A DNA stretch of 64,000 bases, taken from contig NZ_JBAHUR010000006.1 of assembly GCF_036689815.1 (NCBI RefSeq), positions 62,001 through 126,000 on the forward strand, read 5' to 3'. This document shows, in pieces, positions 47,451 to 56,409 of the stretch (its first letter is position 1; each line of letters opens with the position of its first letter). Under the pieces are notes generated by a model, which saw only the letters and a program-made list of their open reading frames with translations, ran no database searches and was not told the origin of the DNA. The position numbers and the translations under genes were made by a program. This DNA is from Magnetovibrio sp. PR-2. Its GTDB lineage: Bacteria > Pseudomonadota > Alphaproteobacteria > Rhodospirillales > Magnetovibrionaceae.

Positions 47451-48611
47451 ATGCCTCACTCTACTGTATCAACCTTATCGAGCGAGCAAGGACGTTCGGT
47501 TCTGTTTTTGTATCCGGGCACAGCCCGTGACAGCCGAATGGACTTGGTGAAACAAGGGCGTGCGCCCAAGGATTTCTTTTATGGCTTACCCCATATTCAA
47601 TCGTGTGGGTTTGATGTGTCCATCGGCAACACGCGCAAAGATCCCAAAGGCGCGTTGAACCGTGGTGTGTTGATGTATGAACGCATCCGAAACCGCTACT
47701 TGAACTTCGGTTTGAGCGTTTCACGCGTCAATGCCATAGCCGATCAGATTGGTGGTGCAGACATCGCGTTGAGCTTTAACGATTTTTTTTCTCTCTCCAT
47801 GGGGCTTTATCGGAGCAACATTCCCGGCCAAATGCGTTTATTGGGGGGCTTCCATGGGCTTTCAGATTTGGTCGAGCGCCCGCCCAGTATGTTTCGGGGC
47901 TATGCAAAATCTCAACTGATGAAAGCTATTGAAGGATTGGATCATTTGTTTTTCTCCGGCGAAGTGGATCGGGAAAAGGCCATTGAAATGTTCTCAATCC
48001 CCAGAGAAAAAACCAGCTATTACCCTTTTGGCGTCGATGCCGAATTTTGGCGGCCAGATGATAAGCCCTATGAGGCCGAAACCGTTTTGTCCGTCGGCAG
48101 CGATCCCAGCCGCGACTTCGCCACGCTGATCAATGCCAACATCCAAGACCTGGTGCGCATTATTACGCGTTTGAATGTGGGCGGGGGAGATGTTCCAGAC
48201 AATGTGGAAATCGTCCGTGGCAGTTTGTTCGGATCCGAAATTACGGACGAAAAGCTGCGTGAGCTTTATCAGCACGCCAAAGTGATCGTCGTGCCGGTTC
48301 GCGACGTCTGGCAGCCCAGCGGTTGCAGCGTGACCTTGCAGGCGATGGCCTGTGGAAAAGCCGTTGTCATTTCCGATATCAAAGGCTTGTGGGACCGAGA
48401 CCAATTGAAGTCCGGTGAAAACTGTTTGTTGGTTCCTCCGGGGGATCCAAAGGCCTTGAAAGATGCCGTTGAAGGCCTTAACAGCGACCCCAAGTGGCGC
48501 GAAGAAATGGGGCGTGCGGCCCGCAAAACCGTCGACGATCATTTCAGCATATCACGCATGGATCACGCCTTGGAAAAGATCGTTCGTGATCAACTTGACT
48601 ATATCCGATAG
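47451..48611 (+). CDS. glycosyltransferase family 4-like protein
   Basis: A 386-residue GT-B glycosyltransferase. The C-terminal half shows VLSVGSDPSRDFATL, VVPVRDVWQPSGCSVTLQAMACGKAVV, the E-x7-E-equivalent region of GT4 enzymes with the first Glu replaced, and LLVPPGDPKAL. The N-terminal acceptor half is less conserved. A TTG 18 bases upstream with a GAGGGCGAG tract is an alternative start. First gene after the hairpin, separated from the upstream run by ~150 bases in which no convincing promoter is visible. Donor and acceptor unknown. Confidence 0.7.
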   Translation: MPHSTVSTLSSEQGRSVLFLYPGTARDSRMDLVKQGRAPKDFFYGLPHIQSCGFDVSIGNTRKDPKGALNRGVLMYERIRNRYLNFGLSVSRVNAIADQIGGADIALSFNDFFSLSMGLYRSNIPGQMRLLGGFHGLSDLVERPPSMFRGYAKSQLMKAIEGLDHLFFSGEVDREKAIEMFSIPREKTSYYPFGVDAEFWRPDDKPYEAETVLSVGSDPSRDFATLINANIQDLVRIITRLNVGGGDVPDNVEIVRGSLFGSEITDEKLRELYQHAKVIVVPVRDVWQPSGCSVTLQAMACGKAVVISDIKGLWDRDQLKSGENCLLVPPGDPKALKDAVEGLNSDPKWREEMGRAARKTVDDHFSISRMDHALEKIVRDQLDYIR

Positions 48612-48658
48612 TGTTTCACTCTCTATGTTTCGTTCAATGAAACTGCAGGTTGTCGTCC

Positions 48659-50239
48659 TTGCTGTTTAACTCTCCAGAATTTCTGCTATTCTTTTTGCCG
48701 GTGGTTTTGATGCTGTATTACGCATTGAATGCGTACGCATCACACCGCATGAGCATCGGATTCTTAGTTGTTGGCTCTCTCTTCTTTTACGGTTGGTGGG
48801 AGCCGGTTTATTTGCTGTTGATCGTCTCTTCGATCATCTTCAACTATTCTATTGCACAGCTTATCATTCGCCAGCGCGCCCGGAATGCCCAGACCATGCT
48901 GTATCTGGTGGTGGGGATTTGCGGCAATCTGTTTGCACTGGGTTTCTTTAAGTACAGCAACTTCTTTCTCGAAACGTTTGGTGCCGTCTCCGGTGCGAGC
49001 TTCAGCACCGTGTCCATCGTGCTGCCCCTAGCAATTTCATTTTACACGTTCCAACAAATCGCCTTCTTGGTGGATGTCTACGCCCGTAAGGCTGAAGAGA
49101 CGGACCTCTTAACCTACAGTTTGTTCGTCACCTTCTTCCCACAGCTGATTGCTGGGCCCATTGTTCACCACCGCGAAATGATGGGTCAGTTCAAGACGGC
49201 TCCGCCCATGAACGGGCAGTTATTGAATAATCTTGCGGTTGGCTCGACCATCATTGCCATCGGGTTGTTCAAAAAGGTCGTCTTGTCGGAAAAGATGGCG
49301 TTTTGGTCGGACCGTGTGTTCAGCACGGCAGCCCTGGGAACCGACCCAACGTTTATCGAAGCTTGGATTGGCGTTTTGGCTTTCACGTTTCAGATCTATT
49401 TTGACTTCTCCGGCTATTCCGACATCGCCATCGGGCTGGCGCGCCTGTTCAATATCCGGCTGCCGTTGAACTTCGATGCACCTTATAAATCAAGAAACAT
49501 CGTTGAGTTCTGGCGCAAGTGGCACATGACCCTTTCGCGGTTTTTGCGCGATTATGTTTACTTCCCGCTCGGCGGCAACCGCAAAGGCGGTGGGCGCAGA
49601 TATCTAAATTTAATGATCGTCATGGGCCTAGGCGGGCTTTGGCACGGAGCCGGTTGGACATTTGTTTTGTGGGGACTGGCCCACGGCGCGTTTTTGACCA
49701 TCAATCATTTTTGGCATCGTGTTCTCAGGGCACTGGGCTTGAGCGATCGCGTCGAGGCCAGCAAGCTTGCATCCGCAGCCGGACTGGTTTTGACGTTCGT
49801 GTGTGTCGCATTGACGTGGACGTTGTTTAGGGCTGAATCGATGATGGGCGTTGAAAGCATGTTCAGGGCCCTGGTCGCGTTCAATCAAATCGTTCTTCCG
49901 CACCACTACCAAGCCGCGTTGAGCAGCCTTACTCCGGTGCTGGATGCGCTTGGGGTTGTTTACGGTTCAGTGCCTTTGTACGGCGGGGCAATGCAACTGT
50001 TGTGGCTCGCGGGTGCTTTGATGTTTGTGTGGTTCTTCCCTACCACGCAAGAGCTGATGCACAAGTTCGAACCGGCATTGGATTTCAAATCCCACGGATC
50101 GCCACGCGTGTTTGGTGTCGCCATTTGGGCATGGCGCCCATCCTTGTTATTAGGCATCGTTGTCGGTGGTGTGACCTTGAGCATTATCCTTAAACTTTTG
50201 GCAGGCCAGTCGGGTGAATTCATCTACTTCCAATTTTAA
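48659..50239 (+). CDS. MBOAT family O-acyltransferase (AlgI-like)
   Basis: A 526-residue multi-pass protein of the AlgI/DltB/PatA group. It starts MLFNSPEFLLFFLP from a TTG, the usual N-terminus of the family. It contains WRKWHMTLSRFLRDYVYFPL and GLWHGAGWTFVLWG with the invariant histidine His329. It moves acyl groups, usually acetyl, across the membrane for O-acylation of a surface glycan. The next gene overlaps it by 26 bases and encodes an SGNH-type protein, the usual periplasmic partner. Confidence 0.85.
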   Translation: MLFNSPEFLLFFLPVVLMLYYALNAYASHRMSIGFLVVGSLFFYGWWEPVYLLLIVSSIIFNYSIAQLIIRQRARNAQTMLYLVVGICGNLFALGFFKYSNFFLETFGAVSGASFSTVSIVLPLAISFYTFQQIAFLVDVYARKAEETDLLTYSLFVTFFPQLIAGPIVHHREMMGQFKTAPPMNGQLLNNLAVGSTIIAIGLFKKVVLSEKMAFWSDRVFSTAALGTDPTFIEAWIGVLAFTFQIYFDFSGYSDIAIGLARLFNIRLPLNFDAPYKSRNIVEFWRKWHMTLSRFLRDYVYFPLGGNRKGGGRRYLNLMIVMGLGGLWHGAGWTFVLWGLAHGAFLTINHFWHRVLRALGLSDRVEASKLASAAGLVLTFVCVALTWTLFRAESMMGVESMFRALVAFNQIVLPHHYQAALSSLTPVLDALGVVYGSVPLYGGAMQLLWLAGALMFVWFFPTTQELMHKFEPALDFKSHGSPRVFGVAIWAWRPSLLLGIVVGGVTLSIILKLLAGQSGEFIYFQF

Positions 50240-51137
50240 GGGTTATCTGAACGGATACGCCACGGTTTTGCTGATCGGCGTGATCGGGTTCTGCGCGGGC
50301 AGCGAATTCCTGGTGCGCACGGTTTACGCACCAAAGAACAGTTTTGATGACATTCGCGCCGGGCTATATGCGTCAAATGCGGCTTATGGTGCGTTTGCCG
50401 ATTCACGTGGCGCGAACGGGTTGAAAAGCTCGCCCAATTTTGAGAATTTCTCAACTGCGGGCGACAACCTCAACACCATTTTGGCGAAGGCACAAATCTT
50501 TTCTGCACGTCCGGGCGTAACAGGCATTGTTCTGCAAGCCGACCCACATCACTTCGCCAGCTACCGCTTAGAGCGCGACCAGTCAGCTATCCAACAAGAC
50601 TTGATCGACAATGAACAACATCTGATCCAGTTTTTGCGGCCGGTGTATCGCCAATACATTCTGAGCTACTGGTCTGCGTCTCTCAAAGAGCTGTTCATGG
50701 GTTCGCCAAAACACAGCGAAGCGGGTGGTCACAGCTTGTCGAAGATTGTGCGTTTGACGGATCTATCCGAGGCCGTAGTGAAACAAAAGACATCCATCCG
50801 TGCCGGACAACAAATTCCAATTGACAGCTTTGAACGCGCCAAGTTCGCGCCACAATATAAAATGGCGGTGGATGAGTTTCTTCGCCAAGGTTTGAAGGTT
50901 TGCCTCGTGACGTTCCCGGTCAGCGAAACCTACCGCACGTATTCAAACGGCGAAGCCACCTACCAAAAGGCCAAGGACTTCTACGCCGGGTTGGGACGGA
51001 CGACGTCGGCGAAATATGTCGACTTGTCGGCTATTTTTTCCGACGCCTTGTTTTCCGACCCCGATCACTTGAATGTTGAAGGCGCGGAAAAACTCACCGA
51101 CATCGTTTACAGCTCTTGTTTTGGAACGGCTCAATGA
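50214..51137 (+). CDS. membrane-anchored SGNH/AlgX-like acyltransferase partner
   Basis: A 307-residue protein with one N-terminal membrane anchor (about residues 14-34) and an extracytoplasmic domain ending in SDPDHLNVEGAEKL, the Asp-x-x-His of SGNH enzymes (Asp282, His285). The N-terminal serine block is not obvious, so it may be a DltD/AlgJ-like variant. The GTG start overlaps the MBOAT gene. The pair most likely O-acylates the glycan in the periplasm. Confidence 0.7.
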   Translation: MNSSTSNFKGYLNGYATVLLIGVIGFCAGSEFLVRTVYAPKNSFDDIRAGLYASNAAYGAFADSRGANGLKSSPNFENFSTAGDNLNTILAKAQIFSARPGVTGIVLQADPHHFASYRLERDQSAIQQDLIDNEQHLIQFLRPVYRQYILSYWSASLKELFMGSPKHSEAGGHSLSKIVRLTDLSEAVVKQKTSIRAGQQIPIDSFERAKFAPQYKMAVDEFLRQGLKVCLVTFPVSETYRTYSNGEATYQKAKDFYAGLGRTTSAKYVDLSAIFSDALFSDPDHLNVEGAEKLTDIVYSSCFGTAQ

Positions 51138-52162
51138 AAATTGCAATCGGCTACCAAGTGATTGAAGGCCCTTGGGGCGGCGGCAATCGGTTTGTGAAGT
51201 CCTTGAGTACCGCCCTTGAACAGGCTGGTCACTCGGTCGTCTACGATCTGGACGGGCCCGATATCGATATCATTTTAGTCATCGATCCACGTACCCGCAT
51301 TCCCAATATTCCGTTTGGGGCAGGGAACATTCTGCGCTATTTGACAACGCAAAATCCCAACGCCGTTGTTGTCCATCGCATCAATGAATGCGACGAACGC
51401 AAGGGCACGCGTTTCATGAACTGGCGGCTGCAGCTTCTCAATTATTGTGCGGACCATACGGTGTTTGTGGGGTCTTGGCTGAAGGACTTACAGGTCTGGC
51501 GAGAGCAAGACAATCACGGTTCCAGCGTCATCCTCAACGGGGCCGATACAGACATCTTCCATCCCGAAGGCCGGGCCGTATGGGATGGTTCTGAGCCCTT
51601 GAAGTTGGTCACCCATCATTGGGGTGGGAACTGGATGAAGGGTTTCGACATCTATGGCCGCTTGGATCAGATGATGGGGGATGCGGCTTGGAAAGAGCGC
51701 ATTGACTTCACCTACATCGGAAATGTTCCGGCGAATTTTGAATTCGCAAATGCGACGTTGTTGGAGCCGATGGATGCACAGGGCATCGCCAATGCATTGC
51801 GCAGCCACCATGTCTATGTCACGGGTTCCATCAACGAGCCAGGCGGCAATCATCAAAACGAAGGCGCTTTGTGCGGCTTGCCGCTGTTGTATCGAAATTC
51901 AGGTTGTATGCCGGAATATTGTGAAGGGTCCGGCGTGATGTTCAACGGGGTCGAGGACTTCGAGCCCGCCCTGAAAGAGATCATGGATAACTATGCCCAC
52001 TGGACGTCGAACGTTTTGAAGTATCCCAACACCGCCGCGAACACCATTAAGGCTTATGTGGAGCTGTTCGACCAGTTGTATGCCGAACGGGACGCGATTG
52101 TTCAAATGCGCGCGATTTGGCGCAGTCCGTTGACGTATCTTCTCAACCAAATTCCGTATTAA
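51134..52162 (+). CDS. glycosyltransferase, GT4-like
   Basis: A 342-residue GT-B protein. It begins MKIAIGYQVIEGPWGGGNRF, with the glycine-rich loop of the acceptor domain. VFVGSWLKDLQ, VILNGADTDIFHPE and VTHHWGGNWMKGFDIY follow, and GSINEPGGNHQNEGALCGLPLLY replaces the usual E-x7-E region. The start overlaps the SGNH gene by ATGA. A glycosyltransferase for one linkage of the repeat unit; donor and acceptor unknown. Confidence 0.7.
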   Translation: MKIAIGYQVIEGPWGGGNRFVKSLSTALEQAGHSVVYDLDGPDIDIILVIDPRTRIPNIPFGAGNILRYLTTQNPNAVVVHRINECDERKGTRFMNWRLQLLNYCADHTVFVGSWLKDLQVWREQDNHGSSVILNGADTDIFHPEGRAVWDGSEPLKLVTHHWGGNWMKGFDIYGRLDQMMGDAAWKERIDFTYIGNVPANFEFANATLLEPMDAQGIANALRSHHVYVTGSINEPGGNHQNEGALCGLPLLYRNSGCMPEYCEGSGVMFNGVEDFEPALKEIMDNYAHWTSNVLKYPNTAANTIKAYVELFDQLYAERDAIVQMRAIWRSPLTYLLNQIPY

Positions 52163-52283
52163 TGTGTGGTTTCAATTCTTTGCGTCTGGCGTCTGATGTG
52201 GCATAAGTTTACCTTCAAGCAAACCATGGTTATGAGCCCCGCGTTCCATGCCATGCGGCTTTCTGATTAGGCGATTACAATCT

Positions 52284-53276
52284 ATGTCCCAGACTCCGAA
52301 AAAAGCTCTTATCTTTGGCATTTCAGGCCAAGACGGCGCCTATTTGGCTAAATTGTTGCTGTCGAAAGGCTATGAGGTGCACGGGACATCTCGTGATGCG
52401 GAAATGGTGAACCTCGGCAATTTGGACGCGCTGGGGATTTGCGATCAGGTTCGACTGTTGTCGGCGGCTCCGGCAGACTTTCATAGCGTCTTGTCTGCCA
52501 TGATCCAGGCCAAGCCGGACGAGGTCTACAATTTAAGTGGTCAAAGTTCTGTAGGGCTGTCCTTCGAACAACCGGCGGAAACGCTCACTAGCATTGCGTT
52601 GGGCACTCTTAACATCCTTGATGCCATACGCTCTTCGGGCATTGATGCTAAATTCTATAACGCCAGCTCAAGCGAGTGTTTTGGTCATACTGGCTCAACG
52701 CCTGCGGATGAAGAGACGGTGTTTCGTCCCTGCAGCCCGTATGGCATCGCCAAAGCGGCGGCGCACTGGGAAGTGGAAAGCTATCGTTCATCCTATGGCC
52801 TTTTTGCCTGTTCGGGGATTTTGTTCAACCACGAATCGCCGCTGAGGCCATCCCGGTTTGTGACCCAAAAAATCATCAAGGCCGCAGTGCGCGCGTCTCA
52901 AGACCCGAACCACAGTGTGACGATGGGTAATTTGGACATTCGTCGCGATTGGGGTTGGGCTCCGGAATATGTGCACGCCATGTGGTTGATGCTGCAACAA
53001 GACGAGCCGCAGGACTTCGTAATTTCGACGGGCCAGGATTATCCGCTGAAAGATTTTGTCAAAACCGCGTTTGAAGCCTTTGACTTGGATTACCGGGATT
53101 TCGTCAAGACCGACGCATCCTTCATGCGCCCCAACGAACTGGAACAAAGTGTCGGCAATTCTCAAAAAGCGAAAACCGTACTGGGCTGGGAAGCCAAGAC
53201 GTTCATGCATGAGGTCGTTCACAAAATGATAGAAGCTGAGCTCGAATGCCAATCTGCTAAGGACAACGGTTCATGA
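52284..53276 (+). CDS. gmd: GDP-mannose 4,6-dehydratase-like SDR
   Basis: A 330-residue SDR with IFGISGQDGAYLAKLLL at the N-terminus, NASSSECFG, SPYGIAKAAAHW with Y-x-x-x-K, FNHESPLRPSRFVTQKI, and RRDWGWAPEYVHAMWLM. These are the marks of Gmd, which makes GDP-4-keto-6-deoxy-mannose. It is a little shorter than E. coli Gmd (373). A dedicated reductase or aminotransferase partner is not adjacent, so the final GDP-sugar is unknown. The 121-base gap upstream holds no convincing promoter. The stop overlaps the next gene by ATGA. Confidence 0.8.
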   Translation: MSQTPKKALIFGISGQDGAYLAKLLLSKGYEVHGTSRDAEMVNLGNLDALGICDQVRLLSAAPADFHSVLSAMIQAKPDEVYNLSGQSSVGLSFEQPAETLTSIALGTLNILDAIRSSGIDAKFYNASSSECFGHTGSTPADEETVFRPCSPYGIAKAAAHWEVESYRSSYGLFACSGILFNHESPLRPSRFVTQKIIKAAVRASQDPNHSVTMGNLDIRRDWGWAPEYVHAMWLMLQQDEPQDFVISTGQDYPLKDFVKTAFEAFDLDYRDFVKTDASFMRPNELEQSVGNSQKAKTVLGWEAKTFMHEVVHKMIEAELECQSAKDNGS

Positions 53277-54403
53277 GTGTCCTCAAAGAACATCTGAGGA
53301 TCGCGCTCAATACAGCAAAATGTCTCCCGGCCCGCATGCGCGGTTTGGTTGGGTTGTCGTCTCAAGCGGGCGATGATACTCAGGTGAAGTTCATAATCGA
53401 AGATGCAAACTGGGCCATCCGCTGGGTTGGTGAACACATCTGTGAGGAGATCAATGCACTTCATCCCTCCACGGCGAAGACGGGCATCAGCCCCGTAGGA
53501 GATTTGAACAAGGTCGTGCACTTCGGTTCGCAATACATGTGGCTGTCTTGGGGCGGTGCTGCAGGCCGTTCGAACAAATACGTGGTTTCCTTTTTTCACG
53601 GAAAGTACGAAGACGGCCCAGATGTGGCGCGTCATATCGATCGCTTCTTAGACAGCACCCCGCGCCTGTCGCGCATTGTGGTGTCGAACAGCATTCTGAA
53701 CGACCGGCTGGTGTCTTGGGGCGTGCCGTCATCTCAGATTGTGCAAATCCCCATCGGCGTCAACATGAAGACCTTTGTGCCGCCGAAAGCAGGACAGCGC
53801 GATGCGGCTCGTGCCAAGTTCAACATTCCCTCCGACGCGGTGGTGATAGGTTCGTTTCAAAAAGACGGTGTCGGCTGGGGCGATGGGATGGAGCCCAAAT
53901 TGATCAAGGGGCCGGATATCTTTGTCGAAACGTTGAAAGAATTAAAAAACGACTTTCCCGTATTTGTCATGCTGACAGGCCCGGCGCGTGGATACGTTAA
54001 AGCGCGCTTGGACGAAGCGGGTATTCCTTTTGCCCACACCTATCCCGAAGACCCGGCGAACTTAGTGGAATGTTATCACGCGCTTGATCTGTATATTGTG
54101 AGCTCGCGTGAAGAAGGCGGGCCCATGGGCTTGATGGAAAGCATGTCATCCCATGTGCCCGTTGTTTCGACTAACGTCGGCATGGCACCTGACCTCATCG
54201 AAGATGGCGTGACAGGCGGACTTGATTTGACGCTGACCCCGACAGGTCTGGCTCAAAAAGCACGTGACATCTTGTCTATCCAGGATCGGGACACATTACT
54301 CAAAAAAGCACATGTGGCCGTTTCCCCGTGTGATTGGCCGATTGTTGCCCGGCGTCACCATGAAGAAGTGTATGCGTCGCTTATAGATGATGTTGCCAAG
54401 TAG
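53273..54403 (+). CDS. glycosyltransferase family 4-like protein
   Basis: A 376-residue GT-B glycosyltransferase. The C-terminal donor domain contains VIGSFQKDGVGW, LIKGPDIFVE, YIVSSREEGGPMGLMESMSSHVPVVST with the E-x7-E motif, and GVTGGL. It is coupled to the gmd-like gene by ATGA overlap, so it may use the GDP-sugar derived from Gmd. That pairing is inferred from context only. Confidence 0.78.
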   Translation: MSVLKEHLRIALNTAKCLPARMRGLVGLSSQAGDDTQVKFIIEDANWAIRWVGEHICEEINALHPSTAKTGISPVGDLNKVVHFGSQYMWLSWGGAAGRSNKYVVSFFHGKYEDGPDVARHIDRFLDSTPRLSRIVVSNSILNDRLVSWGVPSSQIVQIPIGVNMKTFVPPKAGQRDAARAKFNIPSDAVVIGSFQKDGVGWGDGMEPKLIKGPDIFVETLKELKNDFPVFVMLTGPARGYVKARLDEAGIPFAHTYPEDPANLVECYHALDLYIVSSREEGGPMGLMESMSSHVPVVSTNVGMAPDLIEDGVTGGLDLTLTPTGLAQKARDILSIQDRDTLLKKAHVAVSPCDWPIVARRHHEEVYASLIDDVAK

Positions 54404-54458
54404 CACGTTGATGGAGATGTGCGTGTCATTCTTTGACATCAATATTAAAAGTTCATTG

Positions 54459-54464
54459 AAGGAG
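54459..54464 (+). promoter_or_regulatory. ribosome binding site (AAGGAG) fixing a GTG start
   Basis: AAGGAG lies 8 bases before the GTG that opens the first asnB-like gene. This start leaves Cys2 directly after the initiator, as class II glutaminases require. Confidence 0.55.
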
Positions 54465-54472
54465 CCAGCCCC

Positions 54473-56407
54473 GTGTGCGGTGTAGCCGGCCTGTGTCTGT
54501 TTCAACCTGACCCGCGTCTAGAGGGGCTCGACGTGTTGGCGGCACGCATGGCTGAAGCTATGGAACATCGCGGTCCCGACGATCAGGGCGTTTGGACGGA
54601 CCCGAACGCCCCTGTCGGGCTCTGCCACCGTCGCTTGTCTATCATTGATTGTTCACCCATGGGCCACCAACCCATGGTCAGTGCGAACGGCCGGTTTGTG
54701 ATTTCCTATAACGGTGAGATTTACAACTTTGCAGAAATCGCCAAAGAGCTGCAAGCCGCTGGTCATGAGGTCTATGCCCATTCCGACACCGCAGTGTTGC
54801 TGGAGGCCTGCGCCGTGTGGGGCGTGGAAGAAACGCTGAAACGCTGCGTCGGTATGTTTGCCTTTGGGCTGTGGGATCGCGAAACCCAAAGTCTGACGCT
54901 GGCGCGCGACCGCCTCGGAATCAAGCCGTTGTATTGGGCGCATACGCAAAAGGCGTTTGTCTTTTCGTCCGAGCTCAAAGCTCTGCGCGCTGTTGGACTG
55001 ATTGAAGAAGAGATCGATCGCAGCGCGTTGGCAAGCTATATGCGTTACGCGTATGTGCCTGCGCCGTACTCCATTTTTAAAAATGTTCACAAGCTATTGC
55101 CGGGACACATCTTGCGAATTGCGAAAGGTGAACCGCCCGTCACAAAGCCATACTGGGATGTTCGCCATGTTGCGAAATCCGGTGACGTGACGCCGTTTGG
55201 TGGCTCATATGATGAAGCCGTCGAAGTTGCAGAAAAGCATATCCACGACGCGGTTCAAAAACGCATGGTCTCAGATGTGCCATTGGGCGCGTTCTTGTCA
55301 GGTGGGATCGATTCTTCTCTCGTTGTGGCGTTGATGCAGGCTTCCAGTTCACGGCCGGTTAAAAGCTTTTCCATCGGCTTTGAAGAAAAAGGCTTTGATG
55401 AGTCTGTTCACGCTAAAGCCGTCGCCCAACACATAGGCACAGACCATACTGAACTGTATGTTTCGTCACGCGATGCTTTGGATGTCATTCCAAATTTGGG
55501 CACGTGGTACGATGAGCCGTTTGCCGACAGCTCCCAAGTCCCGACATATCTTTTGTCCAAAATGACCCGGGATTATGTCACCGTGGCGTTGTCGGGAGAC
55601 GGCGGTGATGAGGTCTTTGCCGGATACAACCGTTACTTCTGGGCAACAAACATCTGGAATGTATCAGGTCGCGTTCCCCGGCCGCTGCGCCAATTGATGG
55701 CGGGGCTGATCAAGGCCTTACCCCCTCAAACCTGGAGTGGTTTGGCCAACGCTATTCCGTCCCAGCGCATTCCGCCTCAATTCGGCGACAAGCTATATAA
55801 AGTTGCGGACATCCTCGGTGAGCCATCAATCGATGCCGTCTATCGCCGGTTGGTGAGCCAATGGCCGGACCCCGCTGACATTGTGATCGGAGATGGCGAG
55901 CATCAAGGCGTGCTGTGGGACGCTTCGACACACCAGGTCAGGGCGGACGATATGGGGCGAATGCAGCTGCTCGATATGATGACATATCTGCCCGATGATA
56001 TTCTCACCAAAGTCGACCGGGCTTCCATGGCCGTATCGCTAGAAGTGCGCGTACCGTTGATCGATCACCGGGTGTTGGAATTCGCCTGGACGCTGCCGCG
56101 CGAATATTTGGTGCGGAACGGGCAGGGTAAAAGTATTTTGCGCTCGATCCTGTATAAGCATGTTCCGCGCGAACTGATTGAACGCCCTAAAATGGGCTTT
56201 GGCATACCGTTGGGAACATGGTTGCGTGAAGATTTGCGCGATTGGGCTGAAGACCTCTTGTCGCCAGAGCGGTTGCGCAATGATGGTTTCTTCGATGTTT
56301 CCGCGGTACGCTCTATCTGGCAAGACCATGTGTTGGGCACCCGCAATTATCAATATGCATTGTGGAATGTCTTGATGTTCCAAAATTGGCATAAGGCTGG
56401 GCAATAG
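54473..56407 (+). CDS. asnB: asparagine synthetase-like glutamine amidotransferase (AsnB) 1
   Basis: A 644-residue protein with an N-terminal class II glutaminase domain (Cys2 in MCGVAGL, HRRLSIID, YNGEIYNF) and a C-terminal ATP-pyrophosphatase synthetase domain with SGGIDSS from residue 276 and LSGDGGDEVFAGYNRY. In glycan loci AsnB-like enzymes often amidate uronic acids rather than aspartate. It starts with GTG. A second, diverged copy follows 3.5 kb downstream. Confidence 0.85.
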   Translation: MCGVAGLCLFQPDPRLEGLDVLAARMAEAMEHRGPDDQGVWTDPNAPVGLCHRRLSIIDCSPMGHQPMVSANGRFVISYNGEIYNFAEIAKELQAAGHEVYAHSDTAVLLEACAVWGVEETLKRCVGMFAFGLWDRETQSLTLARDRLGIKPLYWAHTQKAFVFSSELKALRAVGLIEEEIDRSALASYMRYAYVPAPYSIFKNVHKLLPGHILRIAKGEPPVTKPYWDVRHVAKSGDVTPFGGSYDEAVEVAEKHIHDAVQKRMVSDVPLGAFLSGGIDSSLVVALMQASSSRPVKSFSIGFEEKGFDESVHAKAVAQHIGTDHTELYVSSRDALDVIPNLGTWYDEPFADSSQVPTYLLSKMTRDYVTVALSGDGGDEVFAGYNRYFWATNIWNVSGRVPRPLRQLMAGLIKALPPQTWSGLANAIPSQRIPPQFGDKLYKVADILGEPSIDAVYRRLVSQWPDPADIVIGDGEHQGVLWDASTHQVRADDMGRMQLLDMMTYLPDDILTKVDRASMAVSLEVRVPLIDHRVLEFAWTLPREYLVRNGQGKSILRSILYKHVPRELIERPKMGFGIPLGTWLREDLRDWAEDLLSPERLRNDGFFDVSAVRSIWQDHVLGTRNYQYALWNVLMFQNWHKAGQ

Positions 56408-56409
56408 AG

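Noticed and set aside
54433-54438. TTGACA as a -35 box before the first asnB-like gene
   Set aside because: At 16-18 bases downstream there is no -10-like hexamer, and the region overlaps the ribosome binding site.
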